A stretch of 12,948 nt of DNA. It comes from an uncultured Clostridia bacterium. Its GTDB lineage: Bacteria > Bacillota > Clostridia > Christensenellales > Borkfalkiaceae. Positions 1 through 7,266 of the stretch are shown here, piece by piece. The stretch's first letter is position 1, and every line of letters starts with the position of its first letter. The DNA lies in NCBI GenBank assembly GCA_945834965.1, contig CAMAHZ010000021.1:1-12948 (forward strand), written 5' to 3'. The notes beneath the pieces are model-generated. The model was not told the origin of the DNA and made no database searches. It saw nothing but the letters and a program-made list of their open reading frames with translations. The translations under genes and the position numbers were made by a program.

Positions 1-78
1 TGAATAATTTTTTTATAATAGTTATTATAAATATTTTTAATGGTGTTTAAATTGACTTATTTTAATACTTTATACGGC

Positions 79-94
79 GTTTATGCGCATAAAC
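79..94. promoter_or_regulatory. Perfect 16-base palindrome, possible operator
   Basis: GTTTATGCGCATAAAC is its own reverse complement over all 16 bases and sits in the A+T-rich spacer beyond the operon terminator. Perfect palindromes of this size in intergenic DNA commonly bind dimeric regulators. On the minus strand it covers a weak -10-like CATAAA located 17 bases from TTGAAT (108-103), which would place it over a promoter for a gene to the left. Confidence 0.4.
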
Positions 95-166
95 CTGAAA
101 ATATTCAAAACATATCTATTTGGTTAATTTTAACTTTAAACCGTCAAAAGCTGCAAATAAGTGGCA

Positions 167-175
167 ATTATAACA
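167..175 (-). promoter_or_regulatory. Weak candidate promoter (extended -10) for a gene to the left
   Basis: On the minus strand TGTTATAAT is a perfect -10 hexamer with an extended TG element, just past the operon terminator. No convincing -35 is seen at 16-18 bases, and the next gene lies outside the window, so this is only a candidate. Otherwise positions 1-206 are A+T rich with no gene that I can support. Confidence 0.25.
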
Positions 176-212
176 AAACGCCGACGCGGCGCAGAAAATA
201 ATTAAGGCGACG

Positions 213-246
213 AAAAAGCCCTGCAGGAAATTTGCCTGCAGGGCTT
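213..246 (-). terminator. Intrinsic terminator of the operon
   Basis: A perfect 12-base-pair stem (AAGCCCTGCAGG with its complement) closes a 7-base loop. On the minus strand it runs into TTTTT and then CGTCGCC, and it is preceded by an A+T-rich GAATAATTC. It lies about 60 bases past the stop of gene 7. The position, stem strength and T5 tract fit an intrinsic terminator for the minus-strand operon; the T tract is short but directly joined to the stem. Confidence 0.85.
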
Positions 247-268
247 GAATTATTCTTGGTTTCGCTTT

Positions 269-289
269 GGCGGCACGGCTTGCGCCGCC
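269..289 (-). other. GC-rich hairpin between gene 7 and the terminator
   Basis: GGCGGC and GCCGCC form a 6-base-pair stem around a 9-base loop, 18 bases after the gene 7 stop codon. It has no T tract and probably just precedes the true terminator, perhaps protecting the 3' end or hindering ribosomes. Confidence 0.35.
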
Positions 290-306
290 GCATGATTTTA
301 ACGGCG

Positions 307-2946
307 TTACTGCGCGGACTGTTTGGTCAGGACGATTTCTTCGGTGTCGTTGCCCATACCCGTCTGGTGCCTTACCAAAAGGTCGCCGGCTTCGTTGATA
401 ATAAAGGTGAAATCGTACGACTTCTGAGTAGGCGCAATACCGCTCTTCCACTTGGTGACAAGCTCGCCCGTTTCAGCGTCAACGCCGTAGGTATATACGA
501 TTTCGTTACCGGCTACGGTGATGGCTATTTCGCCTTCCGCGCTAAAGGCTGCGGTCAAATTCCTGCTCGAAGGGTTGCCGCTTCCGCTTGAAATAAGCAC
601 GTCGCCGCTGAAGGTGTTGCCCGAAAGCGTTTCCATAACGCTCTTTTTGGGCAATACTACGACCTTAAAGCTCGTCTTTACGGAAGAGCTTGCCGAAGTG
701 CCGTCGTAATAGGGCATTTCGACGACATATTCGCCCGCCTTGTCGGCAACCAAACGCCATTCCTGATAGCTATCCTGTTCCACCTGAGTGAAGGTCAAGC
801 CTGTAGCCGAAGTAGGATAGATATCCGTGCTTACGTAAGAAGATTCTTCGCCGGACGCAATCGCCTTGAACTCAAGCGACTGCCCTTCGATTAGGGTGAC
901 GGAGTTTTCTAAACTTACGACTTGGTCAACGTAGTCGACTATGCCGTCCATTACGGTATATACCGACGCCATTGCGCCCGTAAACGACTGCGGTGCGCCC
1001 TTGGCAAAGGTTATCTCGACTTCCTTTTCGCACTTGCCGCTCTGCGTTACGAATAAGAACTTGACCTTACCTGCGTACTTGGAATTGATAGTTATATATC
1101 CGCCGCTTTCGGAGTAGAAACCTAAAACTTTATAGATTGAGCCGTTGTTGAAATCCATTTTAAGCTTTATACGGTTGCCCGTCGCGTCGACGACGTAAAT
1201 ACCCGTGATGGCGTCGTACTTAAGCCCTGCGGTTGACGGCGTGATGTTGCCGATATTAAGGTTGATTGCCGTGTTGGTGGGCAAGGTTGCCGTACCATCC
1301 ACGAAGTCAATGGACTTGTTCCCTACCGTTGCGCTGACTATATCGAAGTCCTTGATATAAAGGCTGTCGCTGGGATAGGGGTTGGGTTCAACCGTTTCGC
1401 CTTCAACCTTCTTGGTCTGCGTGAAGGTTACGGTACGGTAGCTGACTTCGTCATGCTCGTCCGAATAGTGCTTGGTTACGGGGTAACCGCCCTTTGCCAT
1501 AATCTTTCTTATGGGGTTGCCCTTTGAATCGAGCAGCTGCATACCGTACGCGTCTTCTAAGTACACGTCGTGCAAGTTGGGTTCTTCGGTAAGGGGGTCG
1601 CCGTATTCAATTACGTATTTTTTACTGCCGTCCGGTTGTTCAACTTCTTTTCCTTCGAGTACGGGGCGGTAGACCTTTTTGCCGTCTTCTTCGGTGATAT
1701 AGATTACCCTGCCCAAATCGTCTACCTGCTCGTAGACTACTTTGCCGTCCTTATCGTACTCGTAATCAGGCGCGCCGCTTGAAAAATCGGTGGGATATTC
1801 GTAGCCGAATACTATGTCGCCGACAGCCTGCTCGTGCTTGATGCCTAACTTGTCGGTATAGCCGTCGCCTTCTTTATAGTAGATGGGCGTGCCGTCTTCT
1901 TCGGTTGCGAACATATACGAACGGATAACTTCGGTTTCTACCTTAAGCTCTTTTAAAGTGCCGTCCATAAAGGTTGAGAACTGCACCTTGAAACGGGCAA
2001 ACCAGCTATCCGCACGGTAGCTGAACGAGAACCATATATCCTTAACCGAACCGTTCTTTTCGGGCTTGACGTCACTCTCTTTATAGTTTACCGTGACGTT
2101 ATCTTCTCTGCCGTCTTGCGCTACGGTATACAGCTTATAAAGCCCGCTTTCAGCGCCGCAGAAGGAGGACAGGTCTACGCCTGAATTGTAGCGGAAGCCG
2201 TTGAGAAGGTCCTTATCGGGCGCAGTAACTACGCTTGCGGAAGTATCGCCCGTCGTTTTGCTCATAGCAAACACGTTGCCTTCTTCGTCGAGAGAATACC
2301 AGTATTCCATATTGTTGGCGGCGTCGTCGATATAGGTGTAGTCGTCGCCGAAATAGTACGAGAAGGAGTTAAGCACGCCGTTCTTTTCCTGCGTGAAGCC
2401 GCCTGACGAGCTGCGCACGTTATCCTTTAAGGACGACGCTAAAATTACTGCGTCTTCCATATTGTCAAGCTTGCGCTTTGCAAGCTCTACGTTAAAGCTG
2501 ATTTCGCCGTAAGCGTTGTTAAGCCATAGCTTCATTTCGCCTGCGGTCGCAGTCGTGGGTACGGTGATAAATTCCTTTTTATCGTAGCCCTTGCCAGAAA
2601 TGGTCACCTTGGGCAGCGTGACTTCCGCCTTATGCTCGGGGTTGTTTGCACAAGTTTTAACGGCAAGTCCGTCTGCGCTCTCGGTGGGTTTGGTTATAAC
2701 CCACTCGCCCACAAAGGTGTGTGCGTTTTCGTCGATGGGCAATTCTTCTTCCTTTACGTCGCCGCAAATGCCGCATACGCCCGTCCTTTTACCGGGCGTG
2801 GTGCAAGTCGATTCGTCGCCGGCGTGTACCGTCCAGGTATACACGTGCTCGCACTCAGGCTCTTTGTTACAGCCTGCAATAACGCCTAAACCGAGCGTAG
2901 CAACGCAGGTTAAGGCAACTAAACTTTTTAAAAATTTGTTGTTCAT
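307..2946 (-). CDS. Very large lipoprotein with Cys/His/Trp modules, unknown function (gene 7)
   Basis: An 879-residue predicted lipoprotein, the last gene of the operon. The signal peptide ends in a good lipobox, VIAGC, with Cys26 lipidated. Residues 32-112 form two tandem modules of about 38 residues with the shared order His, Trp, Pro-x-x-x-x-Gly, Cys, Leu-Pro; the first contains CGIC, a CxxC pair that could bind metal or form disulphides. Similar modules occur in Clostridia surface proteins. Residues 135-345 are mixed, Tyr-rich and beta-like. Residues 398-426 hold three D-x-x-G-[KR]-x-[VI]-Y type strand repeats (398-405, 409-416, 419-426), with looser copies at 348 and 437. Beta-sandwich-like domains fill 530-765 and a final beta domain spans 768-875. 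No catalytic motif was seen. AGGA lies 6 bases before the ATG. The 49-base gap from gene 6 has no terminator, so it should be co-transcribed. Confidence 0.85.
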   Translation of the reverse strand: MNNKFLKSLVALTCVATLGLGVIAGCNKEPECEHVYTWTVHAGDESTCTTPGKRTGVCGICGDVKEEELPIDENAHTFVGEWVITKPTESADGLAVKTCANNPEHKAEVTLPKVTISGKGYDKKEFITVPTTATAGEMKLWLNNAYGEISFNVELAKRKLDNMEDAVILASSLKDNVRSSSGGFTQEKNGVLNSFSYYFGDDYTYIDDAANNMEYWYSLDEEGNVFAMSKTTGDTSASVVTAPDKDLLNGFRYNSGVDLSSFCGAESGLYKLYTVAQDGREDNVTVNYKESDVKPEKNGSVKDIWFSFSYRADSWFARFKVQFSTFMDGTLKELKVETEVIRSYMFATEEDGTPIYYKEGDGYTDKLGIKHEQAVGDIVFGYEYPTDFSSGAPDYEYDKDGKVVYEQVDDLGRVIYITEEDGKKVYRPVLEGKEVEQPDGSKKYVIEYGDPLTEEPNLHDVYLEDAYGMQLLDSKGNPIRKIMAKGGYPVTKHYSDEHDEVSYRTVTFTQTKKVEGETVEPNPYPSDSLYIKDFDIVSATVGNKSIDFVDGTATLPTNTAINLNIGNITPSTAGLKYDAITGIYVVDATGNRIKLKMDFNNGSIYKVLGFYSESGGYITINSKYAGKVKFLFVTQSGKCEKEVEITFAKGAPQSFTGAMASVYTVMDGIVDYVDQVVSLENSVTLIEGQSLEFKAIASGEESSYVSTDIYPTSATGLTFTQVEQDSYQEWRLVADKAGEYVVEMPYYDGTSASSSVKTSFKVVVLPKKSVMETLSGNTFSGDVLISSGSGNPSSRNLTAAFSAEGEIAITVAGNEIVYTYGVDAETGELVTKWKSGIAPTQKSYDFTFIINEAGDLLVRHQTGMGNDTEEIVLTKQSAQ

Positions 2947-2995
2947 AAAATATCCTGTTATAAAAGATTAAACGATTTATTATCCGCCGTGAAAA

Positions 2996-4576
2996 TTACT
3001 GCTTGTAGTAGGCGCAGCCGAACATCCACATACTTTTCTCGTCGGAATTGTAGTGTCCCCTTTGAGTGTTGCCGTTTTTATCGACGTAATTGAGCATAGT
3101 CGTCTCCGCAAGCCCCGCGCCGTCGTTAAAGATACTCTGCGAAAGGCAATAATCCTGCAAGAATTGTGCTAATTCCGCGTTTACGGGATACGCACCGTTG
3201 GCGTTGCAGTACTGCCTGTAGGTGTTGATGAACGAGACGTAATTCCTATGCTGCAAGAACCTGAAGTTCATATGGGGGTCGGTAAAGTCGACGATTTCGT
3301 TGGGTGCGTTGATAACTGCGTACAGCCTGTCGGTAAGCACGAAAGTCTTTGACGTCTCGTCGTAATTATAGAAGTAGTAATATCCGTCGTTAAGTGTAGC
3401 CTGACTGCCCATCTCCACAGTATACTCAACGTCCGAACCGGCAACCTTCCTTAAGTAAGCCGCCTTTCTACCCGATTCGGTGTTGAGAATGACTTTAGAG
3501 CTATCGAGCAGCAGTCCGTCCGTTACGGGGTTTCTCGCAACCCATGTAAAAGTGCCTGAAGGCGTTTCGGGCGTTTTAGTAAAGTCTTCTGTAGGCTTAA
3601 CTTCTTCGGTTACGTACTCTTCTCTCGTAAAGTCGCCGTCCCTTTGAATGAGAAAGTTAAGCTCAAACGGGTAGCTTGAGTTGCCGTCTAAGCTTGAAGA
3701 ATACAGCTCGAATATAAGCGCGTTGGCGCCTACCGCTTCGTTGGCAGAGATATAGTACTGCCAGAATACGTTTTTGGTATAGCTGTTTTCCGCGCCGCCG
3801 TCGTCCTTGCTCTCGGCATAGTAAATCGCCTTAGAAGTAAGGTTGCCGTTGTAAACCGACAGCGTGGGGTTGATTTTATTCTCTATAACGTTCGCAAGCG
3901 TGGTAAGCGAATACGTACCCTGCTTGTTTGCGCTGAAGGCGAACATCACCCTGTCGTCCTTGTTTTTAAGCGTGACGGAATACGCGCCCGTCGTGTTGAG
4001 CATTTTTGCTTTAAATTCGGTGTGGTCGCTGCCTTCCCAAAGCCTTATCGTTGCTCCCGTGTTTTGAATTTTATATAGGACTATCTCTATCTTCTTAGTG
4101 ATATTGTCCGCATAGTTTTGGTTGGGCTCGTAGGTAAAGCCCGTAGGCACGTTGGTGAGCGTGACCTTATAGTCGCCGTCCAAATCCGAACGGGTAGCCT
4201 TGCCGTCGCTATCGAGCGGCGAGATATACCTTGCGTTGCTCTCCACGTCCGTCCATTGAACCTTTATGCTGTCCCAGTAAATCCAGCCCTGAGCGTGCGC
4301 GCCGCCCTTGCCGTCGGACGCGTCGTAATACTCGGAAGTAAAATTCTGCCATACCTTGCCGTTTTTAACGACGAGCTGAACTGAAAAGCCCTTTTCGTCC
4401 TGCTTAGGGTCGTCGGGATTTTCGGGGTCGACGGGGTCGACGGGAATTACGGGCGTATCCCCGCCGCCTTCGGGGGGCTTATATTCGGCACAGCCCGAAA
4501 AGGCAAAGCATAACGCAGTCAACAGGGAAAGGATAACGCAAATAAAAGCCGTTAAAAATTTTTTACGCTCTATCAT
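2996..4576 (-). CDS. Large lipoprotein of unknown function (gene 6)
   Basis: A 526-residue predicted lipoprotein. The signal peptide (basic residues 4-6, hydrophobic 7-26) ends in FSGC with Cys29 as the lipidated residue; F at -3 is a slightly loose lipobox. Residues 31-62 are a Gly/Pro/Asp linker typical of Gram-positive lipoproteins. Beta-rich regions follow: about 65-170, with the pattern GDYKVTLTNVPTGFTYEPN (134-152) common in Clostridia surface proteins, and about 172-312, which looks like a beta-sandwich. A second acidic Thr/Pro linker (315-342) leads to a further beta region and then a C-terminal helical domain (about 430-526) with GAYPVNAELAQFLQDY and a final WMFGCAYY. No enzyme motif was seen. 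A perfect GGAGG lies 8 bases upstream of the ATG, and the start is coupled to gene 5 through ATGA, so it is probably made together with the VWA proteins. Function not recognised; ligand binding or a structural envelope role are possibilities. Confidence 0.85.
   Translation of the reverse strand: MIERKKFLTAFICVILSLLTALCFAFSGCAEYKPPEGGGDTPVIPVDPVDPENPDDPKQDEKGFSVQLVVKNGKVWQNFTSEYYDASDGKGGAHAQGWIYWDSIKVQWTDVESNARYISPLDSDGKATRSDLDGDYKVTLTNVPTGFTYEPNQNYADNITKKIEIVLYKIQNTGATIRLWEGSDHTEFKAKMLNTTGAYSVTLKNKDDRVMFAFSANKQGTYSLTTLANVIENKINPTLSVYNGNLTSKAIYYAESKDDGGAENSYTKNVFWQYYISANEAVGANALIFELYSSSLDGNSSYPFELNFLIQRDGDFTREEYVTEEVKPTEDFTKTPETPSGTFTWVARNPVTDGLLLDSSKVILNTESGRKAAYLRKVAGSDVEYTVEMGSQATLNDGYYYFYNYDETSKTFVLTDRLYAVINAPNEIVDFTDPHMNFRFLQHRNYVSFINTYRQYCNANGAYPVNAELAQFLQDYCLSQSIFNDGAGLAETTMLNYVDKNGNTQRGHYNSDEKSMWMFGCAYYKQ
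4424..4441 (-). repeat. Short tandem repeat in the lipoprotein linker
   Basis: Two perfect copies of GGGGTCGAC (plus strand) lie side by side and encode a repeated Val-Asp-Pro in the linker just after the lipid anchor of gene 6. Each unit is nine bases, so copy-number change would keep the frame and only alter tether length. Confidence 0.7.
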
Positions 4577-7266
4577 TTTTTACCCCTCCCGAACAAACTC
4601 TTGATATCTTCCCATTTAAGCTTACGCACGGCAATATCCACGGCGTACAACGCTACGCACGCGATTAACAGGGGCATTACGAGAGAGAGATTATACCTGC
4701 CCACTTCCTTATCGTCGTTTTCAATCTTTAAATTGCCGTCCGTGCTGACCTTGCCGTTTGCGCCTACGCCCTTTATGAGTGCGGACGCGTCGTAAAGCGC
4801 AAAGCTGTCGTATTCAGCCGAATAGGATACGTTGAAATATTTAGTCGCCTGCGTGCTGTACAAGTCGCCGTAGCCGTAGGTTACTTCCACGGTGTACTTA
4901 CCTTCGGAAGGCGTTACGAAGTTATAGCCGTAGCTTAAACTGCCGAACGACATATCGCCTTCTGAAACGGTGCCGTCGGGAGAAGTAATCTTATATTTTG
5001 CCCAACCGTCGCTCCTTAAATTAGAAGGGGTTAAAGAAACGGTTGCCGAGCCTGCGCCCTTTTCAATATCGAAAAGGAAGGGATAGTCCGTTTTTTCGGC
5101 AGGAATAGCGGTCTCCAGCACGTTGTTAAACAGCGCCGTGCTGAGCGCCTTAGGCACGCTTGCTATCCAACTGCCCGTAAGCGACGCCGTGAAGGACGCC
5201 GCCCTGCCGTTGCCGTACTTCCAGTAGGCGTACAAAGGCACGTCTACGTTGCTTGAGTCGGTTTCGTCTCCGCCGGGCAGCCTGTATTCGTAGCTTACGT
5301 TGAGAACGGTGTTGGCGTTGGGCTTTGCGGTCGACTTGATATAGCCCCTTACGTAGCTTTGGTTTATATCCCCTTCCGCAATGCCCGCAAGTACTTCGTC
5401 GCGGCGGCGGTTTATCGTGATATAGGACGCAGAACCCGTATAACCGCTTACGTCGTTTGCAAGCTCGTTTTCGATAACGTCCTTTAAGTTTGCAGAAGAG
5501 CTTATATCAAACGGCTCGCCGTTGTTGCCGAGCTTTGCAATATCTATTAAAAGCTGTTTTGCCTTGGTTGCGGTGGCGTCGGTATTTGCGCCCCTGCCCG
5601 CGTCTAACACTATAGTGTTGATTGAGTCCGCACGCATTTCCTTAATCTTAGTGCGCACGTCCGTGCCGCCCATATCGAGACCGTCGCTTATAAGTATCAG
5701 GCGCTTTTCGCTATAGATACCTTCCTTCATTTCGTTATGCGCAAGCTCGAGACCCGAACCCATTACCGTACCCTGTACGACCGTGAGTTCGTCGATTTTT
5801 TCAATGGGCTTTTCCCTGCCGTTTGATAAATCGTAGCCCGTTAAGACGGGGTTGGCTTCGCCGTTAAACTCGATTATGTTGAGCTTATCGCCGTTGGAAA
5901 GCATATTGACGATTTCCTTTGCGGCAGTCTTTGCGTTTTCCAACTTGCTTAAACTTGCCATACTGCGGGACGTATCGATAAGTATGGTGTACAGCTTAGG
6001 CGCGTCCGCCGTCTTGCCGTAGATTACGGGCAGCATATCGCTAAGCGAATCGAGTGCGCTGTCCGACCGCCCTTGAATGTAGGTGTTGCCAAAAGTTAAA
6101 AGGCTCTTGCCGTAAAGGGACACGACCGTATCAAGGTTGTTAAGGAACAATTCGCTGCTTTCCAAAGTGGATACGTCGAAGTCGGAAAGGATAATTTCGT
6201 CGTACTTACTCAATTCTTCGACCGTCATAGGTATTTCGGTCATATTGATATACGAAGTAACTTCCGCGTTGCCTGCGGCAATCTTATCGGCGTAGATTTC
6301 CTTTATGCGGCTATCGTCCGCAAGGTTGCTTGAAATCAACAGAACGCTCGTCTTGCCCGACACCGATTGAGTAAAGGATATTTCGTTGTTGTTTAAGTTG
6401 AAGTCGCCTTCGCACTCTATCTTTGCGGTGTAGTCGTGCGCGCCTGCGGTGGAAGTATCAAGCGCAAAGGCAACGCTGTTTTCGCCCTTAGAGAGCGTGT
6501 GCGCCGTCTCTTTATACAGTTCGCCGTCCTTATACAGCGTAATCAAGGCGTCCACCGTCTCGCCGTCGGGGCAGTTTGCCTGAACGCTCAAGGTTGCCCT
6601 TTCGTCACGCCCAAGGCTTACCGACGCCGAGAATTCCGCACCCGACATCTGCACTTCCTTCGTGTCGCCCTTCATATTGTTGTCGATAAAGATTGCGTCG
6701 ACGTGGATATTGCGCTCTGCAAGCGAGCTTATCTGTCTCTTTAACGCGTCGTCGTCCGAGCCGTCGGTTGACTTGCCGTCGGTTATAAGCACTATGCGCT
6801 TTATAACGTCGTCCCTGAAGAGCGAGCCCGTATACGAAAGTGCGTCCACGATGTTGGTGGAAGTTGCGTCCACGCCCGAATTTTGTACGGTATCAAACCG
6901 CTCGCCAAGCCTGGTCACGAGTTTTTGACCGTTTGCAAAGCAGACCACGCCCATTCTTGAATTTGACGGCAGGTTGGTAGAAAGCCTGTCGATATACCCG
7001 TCTACCGTGTCGAGATTTAAGCTTGCCGAATAGGATACGTCGGCAAGGACGTAGACGTCCGTCTGCGTTACGGTGGTGACTATGGAAGTGCCAGCCGCCG
7101 CAAACGCGATTATAATCGCCATAACGATATGGATAACGCCTGACGCAATATTGTGTCCGTTTACGTTATCCTTTCTTATTGCGAGCGCAAAGGGTACGGC
7201 GATAAGGACGATAAGCGGCAGGGCTATGAATAATAACCAGGGATTATCTAAGTTGATACTGCTCAT
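4573..7266 (-). CDS. Large membrane protein with two VWA domains and a GATase1-like domain
   Basis: An 897-residue membrane protein of a known but little-studied MoxR-operon family. Spans: 9-30, 42-65 and 858-880, with RKDN between the first two and a basic tail (RKLKW...GRGKK) at the end, placing residues 66-857 outside. VWA 1 (about 70-196) has DVSYS (D76, S78, S80), Thr138 and Asp163 (ITDGKSTDG). Residues 210-302 are a beta domain. Residues 303-418 resemble the GATase1-like fold of this family, with no visible nucleophile Cys in the expected turn (LLTFGNTY), so it is probably not catalytic. VWA 2 (about 424-605) has DTSRSM (D431, S433, S435), Thr500 and Asp528 (ISDGLDMGG). The family-typical segment with PLYAYWKYGNGRAASF (677-692) follows. 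Both metal sites look complete. The start is within gene 4 with only a weak GGTG upstream, so it probably depends on coupling. It ends in ATGA shared with gene 6. Confidence 0.9.
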   Translation of the reverse strand: MSSINLDNPWLLFIALPLIVLIAVPFALAIRKDNVNGHNIASGVIHIVMAIIIAFAAAGTSIVTTVTQTDVYVLADVSYSASLNLDTVDGYIDRLSTNLPSNSRMGVVCFANGQKLVTRLGERFDTVQNSGVDATSTNIVDALSYTGSLFRDDVIKRIVLITDGKSTDGSDDDALKRQISSLAERNIHVDAIFIDNNMKGDTKEVQMSGAEFSASVSLGRDERATLSVQANCPDGETVDALITLYKDGELYKETAHTLSKGENSVAFALDTSTAGAHDYTAKIECEGDFNLNNNEISFTQSVSGKTSVLLISSNLADDSRIKEIYADKIAAGNAEVTSYINMTEIPMTVEELSKYDEIILSDFDVSTLESSELFLNNLDTVVSLYGKSLLTFGNTYIQGRSDSALDSLSDMLPVIYGKTADAPKLYTILIDTSRSMASLSKLENAKTAAKEIVNMLSNGDKLNIIEFNGEANPVLTGYDLSNGREKPIEKIDELTVVQGTVMGSGLELAHNEMKEGIYSEKRLILISDGLDMGGTDVRTKIKEMRADSINTIVLDAGRGANTDATATKAKQLLIDIAKLGNNGEPFDISSSANLKDVIENELANDVSGYTGSASYITINRRRDEVLAGIAEGDINQSYVRGYIKSTAKPNANTVLNVSYEYRLPGGDETDSSNVDVPLYAYWKYGNGRAASFTASLTGSWIASVPKALSTALFNNVLETAIPAEKTDYPFLFDIEKGAGSATVSLTPSNLRSDGWAKYKITSPDGTVSEGDMSFGSLSYGYNFVTPSEGKYTVEVTYGYGDLYSTQATKYFNVSYSAEYDSFALYDASALIKGVGANGKVSTDGNLKIENDDKEVGRYNLSLVMPLLIACVALYAVDIAVRKLKWEDIKSLFGRGKK

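Noticed and set aside
116..451. Minus-strand open frame of 111 codons overlapping the end of gene 7
   Set aside because: It runs through the operon terminator in another frame and has an Arg-rich composition typical of a shifted frame.
2591..2971. Plus-strand open frames of 85-126 codons opposite the start of gene 7
   Set aside because: They are antisense shadows of a well-supported lipoprotein gene, with no ribosome binding site or family pattern.
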